In this document: positions 41,528 through 49,346 of the stretch, piece after piece
Layout of the letters: the number at the start of each line of letters is the position of its first letter
Position numbering within the stretch: position 1 is the first letter of the stretch
From: Nitrososphaera sp.
GTDB lineage: Archaea > Thermoproteota > Nitrososphaeria > Nitrososphaerales > Nitrososphaeraceae
NCBI GenBank assembly: GCA_029263715.1
Contig: JAJUFP010000002.1
Span: 183,236-247,235 of the forward strand
Length of the DNA stretch: 64,000 bases
Direction of reading: 5' to 3'
Position numbers and translations under genes: made by a program
The notes under the pieces: model-generated
Databases searched by the model: none
Told to the model about the DNA's origin: nothing
Seen by the model: only the letters and a program-made list of their open reading frames with translations

Positions 41528-41795
41528 CCTGCCGAATGACTTTTGCAACGTCCCCGTTCTCTTGCTGTCCAGGTCGCAGGTGCGCGGCTATGTTGTATTT
41601 AGCCACTCTGCAAAACTTGAAGAGCCGCAGGTCTTTACCCTTGCCAACGGCCAGCGGTACCATGCTACTTTTGCCTGGCGTATATCGCAGGTGGGCCGGA
41701 TAAAGCATGCAGTCCGATACCGGCCGGTGGCAAAGCAGTCCCTTGTGCGAAACGTGGAGACCGAGGCAGATATCACCGAGGAATCTTTTGGATGA
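41433..41795 (+). CDS. ASCH/PUA-like domain protein
   Basis: 120 residues from GTG 41433 (VQSTRFNGITIQEPYLSQIL). The opening, the GSKVWEYRRYDLP motif with its conserved Lys/Glu pattern, and VRGYVVFSHSAKLEEP match the ASCH beta-barrel, a nucleic-acid (often modified-base or RNA) recognition fold. The first part overlaps the ATPase 3' end in another frame. Works with the GNAT gene that follows (8-nt overlap). Confidence 0.75.
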   Translation: MQSTRFNGITIQEPYLSQILDGSKVWEYRRYDLPNDFCNVPVLLLSRSQVRGYVVFSHSAKLEEPQVFTLANGQRYHATFAWRISQVGRIKHAVRYRPVAKQSLVRNVETEADITEESFG

Positions 41796-42321
41796 GCTTG
41801 TCATAAAAGAGACTGACATCTCTGCTTACGAACGCCTAAAGCACCTGCACTACATATCACAGGACGTGCCCATGGCCAACCGCAAGGTCTTTGGACTTTA
41901 CGCTGATGAAGTATTGTATGGAGTCATCGTGTATTCACTTCCAAACCTGGAGAACAGTGCAAGGAATAGGACTCCGCTTGGAGTGTACCTGCAGTCCATC
42001 CCAAAGCCGGCGCGCTACCGCGCACTGAACCAGCTGGTCTTGGTGATAAGCAGGATAGTCATCCACCCAAGCCTGAGGGGCATAGGGGCGGCAAGCCACC
42101 TCATCGAGCAGACCTGGCGGCTTGCCGGGAGCAAGTACGTCGAGATAATCGCGCAGATGCTGTACTACCACAACTTTCTGCCGGCCAGCTGCGCCTACTA
42201 CACACGGGTGGAAAAGCAGCTGCGCAGACAAGAGTTCTTTATTAATGGTCATCACGCACCGATGGCTGCAAGGCTAAAGACTCCAACGATGAGGTACGGG
42301 TACGGGCTTTTCATCCGATGA
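41788..42321 (+). CDS. GNAT-fold acyltransferase, Mom-like candidate
   Basis: 177 residues from TTG 41788 (LDELVIKETDISAYERLKHL). VLVISRIVIHPSLRGIGAASHLIEQ contains the acetyl-CoA pyrophosphate-loop pattern (R-G-x-G-A). HYIS near the N-terminus, ADEVLYGVIVYSLPN and FLPASCAYYTRVEK fit the GNAT fold and loosely resemble phage Mu Mom, which modifies adenines in DNA. In COG2401 this domain is fused to the ATPase. The DNA-modification role is inference. Confidence 0.7.
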   Translation: MDELVIKETDISAYERLKHLHYISQDVPMANRKVFGLYADEVLYGVIVYSLPNLENSARNRTPLGVYLQSIPKPARYRALNQLVLVISRIVIHPSLRGIGAASHLIEQTWRLAGSKYVEIIAQMLYYHNFLPASCAYYTRVEKQLRRQEFFINGHHAPMAARLKTPTMRYGYGLFIR

Positions 42322-42330
42322 TTCTCTTTT
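42321..42330 (+). promoter_or_regulatory. TTCTC box before small terminase gene
   Basis: ATTCTCTTTT directly follows the GNAT stop codon and starts 35 nt before ATG 42356. Member of an eleven-copy provirus element. Confidence 0.65.
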
Positions 42331-42355
42331 CTTGGAAACGGCCCACAAATCAAGG

Positions 42356-42787
42356 ATGCCCCTTGATGAGCGTGAGCGGCTGGTCGTCAACTGCCAGATA
42401 ATGCGGCTAAGAGAAGAGGAGGCCCTGGCCTACCTCCGGGCCCACGGCTTTGAGATCCGCAAATCAACATACTATTGCATCAAAAGCAGGCTTGCAGCCA
42501 CAAAGCTGAACCGGCTTTACGGGATAGCCAGGAAGGGTTTTGTAGACCAGCACCTTGAGCGGCTTGACCAGCTGGAGCTGGTGCAGCAAGAGATGTGGAA
42601 GAACTACCACCTTGAGCGCGACCTGTACAAGAAGGTGCGGATCCTAAAGATGATTGCCGACGTGCAGCCGTACATCAGCGCCTACGTCGAGTCCACAAAG
42701 GAAGTGATGGAGCACAATGCCCTTTTCGTTCAAGAAGGTATCGGTTTACCCGCTCCTAGAAAGGCGGAGGCAGAAGGCAGCCAGTAG
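42356..42787 (+). CDS. Terminase small subunit-like protein
   Basis: 143 residues from ATG 42356 (MPLDERERLVVNCQIMRLRE). The N-terminal HTH-like segment and the following long helices (HLERLDQLELVQQEMWKNY) fit small terminase DNA-recognition subunits. It overlaps the large terminase by about 70 nt, and the TTCTC box is 35 nt upstream. Identification rests on position. Confidence 0.65.
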   Translation: MPLDERERLVVNCQIMRLREEEALAYLRAHGFEIRKSTYYCIKSRLAATKLNRLYGIARKGFVDQHLERLDQLELVQQEMWKNYHLERDLYKKVRILKMIADVQPYISAYVESTKEVMEHNALFVQEGIGLPAPRKAEAEGSQ

Positions 42788-44174
42788 CGCTGCGCCTCCG
42801 TTGCACTGGTGCGGCCACTACCTTGATCCTGCCGACAAAAAGCGCGTCATTCAGGATGGAGAAAGGTGCTGCTGGGTCCACTGGGTCGGCCTTCCAAGGC
42901 GGTGGGGTCAGCGTCACCCCTACTACTCTTGGGAAGAAGACCTGGTATTCGACCTGGAAAAAGGCCTTCGGTACTTTTACATCCTCAAGCCTCCAAAGAT
43001 AGGCGCGACGCAGTTCTGGCTTTCTTATGCAGAGCACCAGGCGCTGACCAACCCGTCTTGGCTCAACGGGCAGGTGGCCATAGTCGTTGGCACAAACTTT
43101 GGCGAGGCAGAGCAGATGATAGCAAGGGCAAAGGAGATCCTTGAAAACAAGGACAGCCAGGGAAAGGGCCTTGGCACGTACAAGGTCTCCGTCCATGAAG
43201 ACTATAACACCAAGAAAGAATTTTCCATAAACACTGTACAGTTCCGGGCACATCCTGCCAACAACATCGACGCCATACGAAGCAAGCCCAACATGAAGAT
43301 GATAATCATCGACGAGGGCGCTTTTTTCCGAATCAAGGTAGAAGACCAGCAAAAGATCCGCGATGCCTTTGAGCATTACATCGGTGGCTCAGATACCCTG
43401 ATAGTGCTGATCTCAACGGCTGGCCATGTTCCTGCCGGCTTTATGTATGACATCCAGCGCGAAGAGCCAAGCGTGTACCGCAAGTACGTACTGGACTACC
43501 ACGTCGGACTGGAGGTGCATCCTGAATCCCTGACCAGCCTTTATCGAAAGGAGCAGATTGACATGCTTAGAAACCATCCAAGTTTTGCGCGCAACTACAT
43601 GCACCAGTGGGGCCATGGTTCCGGTGACATATTTGACCTTGCCGCCCTTGAAACAGCAACGCAGTCTTATGATGCAAGGCCTCGCAAAGAGTGTGACAAG
43701 ATCCTTTGCATAGACCCCGGCTATGGCTCAAGCAAGTCCGGGCTGGTGGGCATGGAAGTGCGGGATGGCGTCATGCACGTGATCCAGGCCGCGCAGTACG
43801 CAAGGCCGTCACAGACGCAGCTTATCAGCATCATAGACCAGGCCATCGTGTATTACGGCTACCAGACAATAAGGATAGACGCCTCAAACGCCGGCCTTAT
43901 TTCAGAGTTTCAGAGCAAGATTCGAACAGAGGGGGTGAGCTTTCGGGACCGCGGCCAGATAATGACTGACAACGCCGCCATACAGGTGCGGGCCGGCAGA
44001 GTAAAGATTGACCCGAGTTTTGAGGAGCTGCTAAAGCAGCTGCGGGCTGCAAGGAAAAACGAGAAAGGAACCGTGGACAAGAGGATCGCCACTTTTGACC
44101 TGCACGATGCCTTCATTCTTGCCGTGGACTATTTTACCAACAATGATACAGGATGGGTGGATTTGAGTGATTGA
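42717..44174 (+). CDS. terL: Terminase large subunit
   Basis: 485 residues, packaging motor with nuclease. The Walker A place reads YILKPPKIGATQFWLSY, lacking the usual GK[S/T] lysine-serine; Walker B is KMIIIDEGAFF. The nuclease part shows CIDPGYGSSKSGLVGME, IRIDASNAGL and the late LHDAFILAVDYF, giving three acidic residues. ATG 42717 overlaps the small subunit gene in another frame. N-terminal residues about 1-40 may be dispensable. Confidence 0.9.
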   Translation: MPFSFKKVSVYPLLERRRQKAASSAAPPLHWCGHYLDPADKKRVIQDGERCCWVHWVGLPRRWGQRHPYYSWEEDLVFDLEKGLRYFYILKPPKIGATQFWLSYAEHQALTNPSWLNGQVAIVVGTNFGEAEQMIARAKEILENKDSQGKGLGTYKVSVHEDYNTKKEFSINTVQFRAHPANNIDAIRSKPNMKMIIIDEGAFFRIKVEDQQKIRDAFEHYIGGSDTLIVLISTAGHVPAGFMYDIQREEPSVYRKYVLDYHVGLEVHPESLTSLYRKEQIDMLRNHPSFARNYMHQWGHGSGDIFDLAALETATQSYDARPRKECDKILCIDPGYGSSKSGLVGMEVRDGVMHVIQAAQYARPSQTQLISIIDQAIVYYGYQTIRIDASNAGLISEFQSKIRTEGVSFRDRGQIMTDNAAIQVRAGRVKIDPSFEELLKQLRAARKNEKGTVDKRIATFDLHDAFILAVDYFTNNDTGWVDLSD

Positions 44175-44194
44175 ACTATTGGATGCCGGCGTGA

Positions 44195-44461
44195 TTATTT
44201 TTTCCACCGCTTCAGGTTTGGAATGTTCCTTGTGTACTCGTCAACCAGGTTTTCTGGCAGTTTCATCTCTCGCAGCTTGCCCTTGCAAAATTCAACCATC
44301 TGGCTTGCAGTCATGTCCGGCTTGGTGAACCGGCCGTTCTGATAGCAGTATCCGCAATAATCCTTGCTCCTATCGCCGCTGGCTTCGGTGCCGCCGCCCA
44401 TGGGATCCTGGGAAAGGGGCATTCCGCAGCTCTGGCAGTACGCGCCTGACATGTGCATCAA
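44195..44461 (-). CDS. Zinc-ribbon cargo protein (Zn_ribbon_2 type)
   Basis: 88 residues. YCQSCGMPLSQDPMGGG and DYCGYCYQNGRF give the CxxC...CxxC ribbon, followed by TASQMVEFCKGKL. The combination is a known domain of unknown function (putative zinc ribbon, PF12674-like). It is the only minus-strand gene among the virus structural genes and looks like host-derived cargo. Confidence 0.8.
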   Translation of the reverse strand: MMHMSGAYCQSCGMPLSQDPMGGGTEASGDRSKDYCGYCYQNGRFTKPDMTASQMVEFCKGKLREMKLPENLVDEYTRNIPNLKRWKK

Positions 44462-44501
44462 TGGTAGTCCGTCCTAGATAAACATGCCAGAAGAACCACT
44501 A

Positions 44502-44511
44502 GTTCTCTTTT
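44502..44511 (+). promoter_or_regulatory. TTCTC box before BppU-like gene
   Basis: GTTCTCTTTT begins 32 nt before GTG 44534 and continues into a T-rich tract. Confidence 0.65.
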
Positions 44512-44533
44512 CTTTTTCTGACAATTCTGTCCT

Positions 44534-44896
44534 GTGTACCCTTACAAGGTGGTGCTGACAGACGGCGTCTACGAGTTTGGCGTTTACGACTACGGCCGGT
44601 CCATACCGTTTGCACTTTACGACCAGGATGACCAAGCCTTTAACGCGACAGGTTATCTGGCCTACGTCAGGATCTTTGATCAAGACGGAAATGAAGCGGT
44701 CGCCGAGATACCGCCCAGCTGGACAGCGCAATCAAGCGGGACAGGGACATTTGGCCTGACTGTGGCAAACAGGATCTCTGAAAGCAAGTGCTACAACCTT
44801 GAGTTGCAGCTGGAAAAGGCCGGCCAAGTGCTCTCGTTTAGGTGCGTCAGGCCCATAGCCTTCTTCTGCGGTCCAGGCAGTCCAAGGACTCCCTGA
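44534..44896 (+). CDS. BppU N-terminal-domain-like baseplate or fibre protein
   Basis: 120 residues from GTG 44534. VVLTDGVYEFGVYDYGRSIP, then ATGYLAYVRIFDQDGNE and SKCYNLELQLEKAG resemble the BppU-like beta-sandwich that caps phage baseplates. The protein at 63166 has a similar layout. It sits apart from the tail cluster, between terminase and portal. Confidence 0.55.
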   Translation: MYPYKVVLTDGVYEFGVYDYGRSIPFALYDQDDQAFNATGYLAYVRIFDQDGNEAVAEIPPSWTAQSSGTGTFGLTVANRISESKCYNLELQLEKAGQVLSFRCVRPIAFFCGPGSPRTP

Positions 44897-44930
44897 GCAC
44901 GCTTAATTACATGAATGCCTTTACTATGCC

Positions 44931-45314
44931 ATGGCCAAGAGTTTGTCTTTTGTCTTGATTGTTGCCGGGCTGGCAACTTTTCTGGCAGCGTCTGCCATTA
45001 CACAGGGCCGCGGAATTGCGTACGCGCACGAAGACGGCGAATGTCTTATGGTTCTGGACACGCTTGCTCACTGCGTGACACATCACTGGGAAGCCGGGCA
45101 GATCCACAGCGAGGGTGTGTACAACAGCCTGATATCCAAGGTCAATGCGGCGGTAAATGCACGGGACAACGGCAACACCGAAGCAGCGATAAACATCCTT
45201 GAAGCGTTCATCCATCAGGTCGAAGCGCTCAGCTCAAAGCAGATCGACAGCGAAGCCGCAGAGCACATGATACACCATGCCACAAAAGCAATAGAAGAAC
45301 TTGAACCGACTTAA
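44931..45314 (+). CDS. Exported FIMAH-domain protein (cargo)
   Basis: 127 residues. MAKSLSFVLIVAGLATFLAA is a signal peptide with cleavage near AYAHE. The mature part (HSEGVYNSLISKVNAAVNAR, AAINILEAFIHQVEALSSKQ) is a FIMAH domain, a three-helix module common in secreted proteins. Driven by its own region, not the TTCTC element. Likely host-derived. Confidence 0.75.
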   Translation: MAKSLSFVLIVAGLATFLAASAITQGRGIAYAHEDGECLMVLDTLAHCVTHHWEAGQIHSEGVYNSLISKVNAAVNARDNGNTEAAINILEAFIHQVEALSSKQIDSEAAEHMIHHATKAIEELEPT

Positions 45315-45393
45315 CCCAACTTTTCTATTTTTTAAATCAACTGCTGACTCTTTAAACACTGTCCTTATTATGGAATGCCTGTAAGAGTGAACT

Positions 45394-45963
45394 GTGTCTG
45401 ACTATGTCTTTCATCGCTTTTACAGACCATTGGCCATCATGATGATCTCAGCAATCTTGGCATTTACCACTCACTTTCAAAGTGTCAATGCCGATGAATG
45501 CGGAATAGACAAAGATTGGCCAGAAAAGCCCTGCCCAGCTTACGGGGCCGAGTCAGAAACCGAGCTTAGAGAAAGATGGGATGGATACTACGATATGAAA
45601 GGAAAAGAATGGATGGAGATGAAAAAAGCCGAGATGGATCAAGCCATCAAAAACGGTACTTTTACAGAATGGATAAGATACGCTCCTGACAACAATTTTG
45701 CCAACAGGAATGTCTATTTCTATTATCGGCTAAACAATCAAGCGCCACTCATGGCCCTCGATCCTCAATCAAATCGGTATTTTGTGCCAGAGGAGCAAGA
45801 TCCAAGTATGTTCATCTATACGCCTATGTCAGGAGAATATTATGCCAAACCGCCTAGTCCGCCATGGTACACTACCGCTGAAGGAGTATACGTGATAATT
45901 GGAATCGGATCTGTAGGCGCATTAGCATCATTCTACGCACTTTGGAAAGTTAAGCGAAAATAA
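45394..45963 (+). CDS. Exported membrane-anchored protein (cargo)
   Basis: 189 residues from GTG 45394. N-terminal signal (LAIMMISAILAFTTHFQSVNA), an extracellular charged domain rich in Asp/Tyr, then a C-terminal membrane helix (VYVIIGIGSVGALASFYALW) and KVKRK. Looks like a surface protein. More AT-rich than the virus genes. TATA-like CCTTATTATGG about 33 nt upstream. Confidence 0.6.
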   Translation: MSDYVFHRFYRPLAIMMISAILAFTTHFQSVNADECGIDKDWPEKPCPAYGAESETELRERWDGYYDMKGKEWMEMKKAEMDQAIKNGTFTEWIRYAPDNNFANRNVYFYYRLNNQAPLMALDPQSNRYFVPEEQDPSMFIYTPMSGEYYAKPPSPPWYTTAEGVYVIIGIGSVGALASFYALWKVKRK

Positions 45964-46094
45964 TTTATGAAATTATCTGCAGTCAGCAAAGATTATCCAG
46001 TGAACGCATACCAAGACTTAAACAGAATTCCACCCTTTTGCACAAACCCGTGTCAATGCGCAATGCTAAAATAATATTTTGTGCATTAAATGAT

Positions 46095-46733
46095 ATGACA
46101 ATCCCTGGCTGGCATGTTTCTGGGGACTGGTTTGACGTTTGCAAGTGTAACATACCGTGCCCATGCATATTTGCCCAGGCACCGTCTTATGGTGACTGCG
46201 AAGGAGTGCTGGCTTATCATATCAAAAACGGGAACTTTGGCGCGACTTCCCTTGACGGCCTAAATGTACTGGCCATTGGATCTTTCAAGGGCAATATCTG
46301 GGCAGGAGAGACAAAGGCAAACATGGCGTTCTTTTTTGACGAGCGGGCCAACCAAGAGCAGCGGGAAGCCCTTCAGATGATCTTCACCGGCAAGGCCGGC
46401 GGTTTCATGGCCGAGTTTGCAAAGATTATCGGAGAAGTTCGTGGACTGAATTTTGCTCCCATCAAGTTTGAGGTGGCTGACGACCTTGCTTACTGGAGTG
46501 CAGAGATACCCGGAAAGGTATTGGCCAAAGCCGAGGCCTTGACCGGACCCATGACGCCGCCTGGCAAGCGAGTGCAGACCATAAACGCGCCGGGAAGCGA
46601 GGTGGGGCCAGGCACCGTTGCAACGTGGGGGAGGGCTGTGGCAGACGAAGTAAACGCCCCCGAAGTCCGCTATACCTGGAAGAGAAGCGGCCGGTCAAGC
46701 AAGCACATTGCATTTGACTGGAGCGGACCGTAA
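46095..46733 (+). CDS. DUF1326-family protein (cargo)
   Basis: 212 residues from ATG 46095 (MTIPGWHVSGDWFDVCKCNI). The CKCNIPCPC cluster is the DUF1326 hallmark, with FAQAPSYGDCEGVLAYHI. TATA-like AATAATATTTTG lies 27 nt before ATG, supporting this start over the longer frame from 46038. A typical host gene inside the virus structural region; function unknown. Confidence 0.88.
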   Translation: MTIPGWHVSGDWFDVCKCNIPCPCIFAQAPSYGDCEGVLAYHIKNGNFGATSLDGLNVLAIGSFKGNIWAGETKANMAFFFDERANQEQREALQMIFTGKAGGFMAEFAKIIGEVRGLNFAPIKFEVADDLAYWSAEIPGKVLAKAEALTGPMTPPGKRVQTINAPGSEVGPGTVATWGRAVADEVNAPEVRYTWKRSGRSSKHIAFDWSGP

Positions 46734-46759
46734 ACCACAGGTATTCAAAAAATACCTTA

Positions 46760-46769
46760 ATTCTCATCT
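46760..46769 (+). promoter_or_regulatory. TTCTC box before portal gene
   Basis: ATTCTCATCT begins 33 nt before GTG 46793. Confidence 0.6.
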
Positions 46770-46792
46770 CTTGATTTCAGGACAAAAGTTCT

Positions 46793-48520
46793 GTGAACAT
46801 CAAGTTCTGGAAAAAGTCCGAGGCTGCAGGCTCGGCCCTCATCTCGGATGGCGCCAGCTCGCAGGTAAGCGACGGCACAGGAGTGATAAACCGCGGCATA
46901 TACCCGGACCCGCCGTTCTCTGAGCGCCTGGAAGCCTACGACACCATTGGCAAGATATTTGCCGCTGTTGAAAGTTACGTCAAGGCAGTAAACAAGCGCG
47001 ACTTTTACTGGGCCAACACCAACCCTGCCAACACGGACAGCCGCGGCATCCGGCTGATGCAGGAGTGGGAGCGGCAGCACCATGCCTCGCAGCTCATAGA
47101 CTGTATCTGCCACGACCTGCTGATAACCGGCAACGCGTTAGTTGCCAGCACGGACTGGCTGCCGGTGCAGATGTCCTCTGTGAAGTACATGCGCCGGCGA
47201 AACAGAAAGCCGGAGACCATCATGCTTGAGATCGACAGCAAAGAAGTCCCCCTTGGCTTTGTGCAGGTCGACGGGAAATTTGAGCAAAAGATACCGCTTG
47301 AGAATTTCATCCACCTAAAGTACATCGATGTCAACCAGGAGGCCTGGGGGCGCGGGCTGTTCCATCCGGTGCTCACCACCTTTGAGGATGTTGACGGACG
47401 GCGGTCCATCCCAATATACAAGTGGGTGCGGCAGATGGAGCAGGATGGCGGACGCATATACCACAGGATGGCAGCGCCGCGCGTCTTTGTCTCGGCGCCA
47501 GGCATCACCAACAAGGACGAGTTTGACACCGACAACCCCCGGTCGCTGGCAAGCAAACTCAAGCACATGCAGCCCGGCGACAGGGTGCTTGTGCAGTCCG
47601 AGATACAGCTGCTCTCAGAGCCAGTCGACGGAAAATCCCGGTTTCAGGAGATAAAGCAGGACATCAACGATGAGCTGGAAGTGGCGACGCAGTCCTCATC
47701 AAGCCGGCTGATAACAAGGCCGTCTTCCATGGCCGACGCAAGGGAGGCCGGCAGAAAGGATGACGACACCGCGCTGGACCTGATGGAAAAGATCCGCCGG
47801 TTCATGGACGACGAAGTCATACCTCGGGTGCTTGCCGGCACTGGAATCGACCCGCGCTCAGTAGAGTTCCGGTGGGGCAAAGAAGATGACTACCGGTTTG
47901 ACTTTGGCCATCTCTTGCAGGCCCGCTCGGCCGGATTTATCAGCCCCGAGGAGGGCCGGCAGATACTGAAATCGGCCGGCTGGAAGCTGGACGACCAGCT
48001 GTTTGGCAGGCCGCAGCCAAAGCAAGAATCGCAGTGCCAGTGGATAACCTTTGGCGGCAGACAAATCTGCATCAAGCATTCCCACGAAGATGCCATCGAC
48101 AGGGAGTACGACGATGCGCTGGAAAGCCACGATGATTTTGAGAAAACCACACACCTCAGAAACTATGCATACGATCCAAGTACAAAAAGAGGCTACGATC
48201 TTTTAAACGGCAAGGATGCAAAGGATTTTCATTGGCATCTTTCCCGGACCGATGACGACCTAGCTGTTATTGCTGTAACCAATAACTATGGAGAATATGG
48301 AGAAAAAACCAGGCGGCCGTTCAAGCGGCTAAGGGCCGATGGATATCAGCCATTGCTGGGAAAATGGCATTCTCCGGACGGCAAGGTGTTCAGGGACATA
48401 TCGCATGCAAGGCACATCGCATCAGAAAGCGAGATAAAGAATCTTTTGACAATGTTTAAACAGCAATCAGCCATCATAATAACAAAGGAGGGCAGAATGA
48501 AATTTGTCAGCAGAAAATAA
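46793..48520 (+). CDS. Portal protein with C-terminal cargo/effector-like extension
   Basis: 575 residues from GTG 46793. Residues about 1-400 are an HK97/SPP1-type portal: WERQHHASQLIDCICHDLLI, YLKP-like FIHLKYIDVNQEAWG, GRSIP... and FMDDEVIPRVLAG clip region. A spacer with CQWITFGGRQICIKH marks a junction, followed by about 150 residues of separate composition (NYAYDPSTKRGYDLL, HWHLSRTDDDLAVIAVTNNY, LGKWHSPDGKVFRDIS) ending ITKEGRMKFVSRK. Phage head proteins often carry toxins or enzymes in this place. A 65-residue acidic gene overlaps its 3' end. Confidence 0.85.
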   Translation: MNIKFWKKSEAAGSALISDGASSQVSDGTGVINRGIYPDPPFSERLEAYDTIGKIFAAVESYVKAVNKRDFYWANTNPANTDSRGIRLMQEWERQHHASQLIDCICHDLLITGNALVASTDWLPVQMSSVKYMRRRNRKPETIMLEIDSKEVPLGFVQVDGKFEQKIPLENFIHLKYIDVNQEAWGRGLFHPVLTTFEDVDGRRSIPIYKWVRQMEQDGGRIYHRMAAPRVFVSAPGITNKDEFDTDNPRSLASKLKHMQPGDRVLVQSEIQLLSEPVDGKSRFQEIKQDINDELEVATQSSSSRLITRPSSMADAREAGRKDDDTALDLMEKIRRFMDDEVIPRVLAGTGIDPRSVEFRWGKEDDYRFDFGHLLQARSAGFISPEEGRQILKSAGWKLDDQLFGRPQPKQESQCQWITFGGRQICIKHSHEDAIDREYDDALESHDDFEKTTHLRNYAYDPSTKRGYDLLNGKDAKDFHWHLSRTDDDLAVIAVTNNYGEYGEKTRRPFKRLRADGYQPLLGKWHSPDGKVFRDISHARHIASESEIKNLLTMFKQQSAIIITKEGRMKFVSRK

Positions 48521-48779
48521 CGATCCAGATGTATTAAAGTTCAAGAACACCTTTGCCCCTCATGTTGAAAACGAGGAGCTCACCATTCATGACATCATTC
48601 TTGGCCTCCGGTTAAGTGTCTTTGATGCTGGTCTGCTGCCTACCGACGTCCAGAAAGCAGTAGGGGAATATCTTGCCAGGCATCCACCTGAAGACGATGA
48701 CTAGTTTTGTGACAGGCAAAAAGACAACAAACCTGCATTTTAACAATTATTTCAGTCAGGAGTCTGGTAAACCGATTCG
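48456..48779 (+). repeat. Tandem duplication, copy 1
   Basis: About 320 bp covering the portal tail (FKQQ..IITKEG..), the acidic gene, and a GTCAGGAGTCTGGTAAACCG end. A diverged copy follows at 48846. Conserved blocks: AACAAAGGAGGG, CATGTxGAAAA, and TTTTAACAA ... TCTGGTAAACCG. Confidence 0.7.
48504..48704 (+). CDS. Small acidic protein, partner of portal C-terminal domain (copy 1)
   Basis: 66 residues from TTG 48504. FKNTFAPHVENEELTIHDI, LSVFDAGLLPTDVQKAVGEY and the acid tail PPEDDD. AGGAGG lies just upstream within the portal gene, so the start is translationally coupled and overlaps the portal stop. A paralogue follows at 48895. Very acidic proteins paired with a toxin-like domain often act as immunity proteins (inference). 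Confidence 0.6.
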   Translation: MSAENNDPDVLKFKNTFAPHVENEELTIHDIILGLRLSVFDAGLLPTDVQKAVGEYLARHPPEDDD

Positions 48780-48911
48780 AACAAAAATTCATTGCCTTGG
48801 TGCATAAACGTCAAGTCAGACGGGGATCAAGAACTTGCTAGAAAATTTAAACAGCAGACAGGTGTAGTAATAACAAAGGAGGGAAAGATAAGATTTGTCC
48901 ACAACAGATAG
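48771..48911 (+). pseudogene. Orphan duplicate of portal C-terminal tail
   Basis: Reads SDGDQELARKFKQQTGVVIT..., ending KEGKIRFVHNR, matching the portal's last residues (LLTMFKQQSAIIITKEGRMKF). It has no start or promoter, and a stop at 48909-48911 precedes the second acidic gene by the same overlap as in copy 1. Orphan C-terminal fragments plus partner gene are characteristic of polymorphic toxin loci. Confidence 0.65.
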
Positions 48912-49151
48912 AAAAAATGTGTTCAAAAACACGTTTGCGCCGCATGTAGAAAATGAAGAGCTGTACATCGAAGACATAGTTGCCGGTATGCCGCTGGGTG
49001 TATTCAGTTACGATACGCTACCAGAAGAAGTGAAGAAGGCACTTGATAAATGGGTTGAGGAAAATCCTCCTGAAGATGATGACTAGCAAGCAAATAAGGC
49101 AACATACTTTTAACAACCGCCACAGTCAGGAGATCTGGTAAACCGGTTTTA
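48846..49151 (+). repeat. Tandem duplication, copy 2
   Basis: Diverged copy of 48456-48779, beginning TTTAAACAGCAG and ending TCTGGTAAACCGG. It includes the orphan tail and second acidic gene. Confidence 0.7.
48895..49086 (+). CDS. Small acidic protein, copy 2
   Basis: 63 residues from TTG 48895. FKNTFAPHVENEELYIEDI, then GVFSYDTLPEEVKKALDKW and PPEDDD: about half identical to copy 1, with N- and C-terminal blocks conserved and the middle diverged. Same AGGAGG and TTG overlap layout. Confidence 0.6.
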   Translation: MSTTDRKNVFKNTFAPHVENEELYIEDIVAGMPLGVFSYDTLPEEVKKALDKWVEENPPEDDD

Positions 49152-49313
49152 CTCGATATCTGAAGGACCTATCATGCCGGGCAAGTCTTTCAGTTTGCGA
49201 CCGGGCACATACGAGTACCACAGCGAGCCGCACCTCCTGGATACGGTCGTCGCGATTAAACCAGCCGCGTTCCAGCCCTCTCCGCACCAGATCTCAGAGT
49301 CGACATCTGAATA

Positions 49314-49325
49314 CTTCTCTTTTTT
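49314..49325 (+). promoter_or_regulatory. TTCTC box before capsid gene
   Basis: CTTCTCTTTTTT begins 33 nt before ATG 49347. Confidence 0.6.
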
Positions 49326-49346
49326 CATCTCCTGCAATTTCTGCCA

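Noticed and set aside
42756..43376. 206-codon minus-strand frame
   Set aside because: Antisense shadow of the large terminase; no domain.
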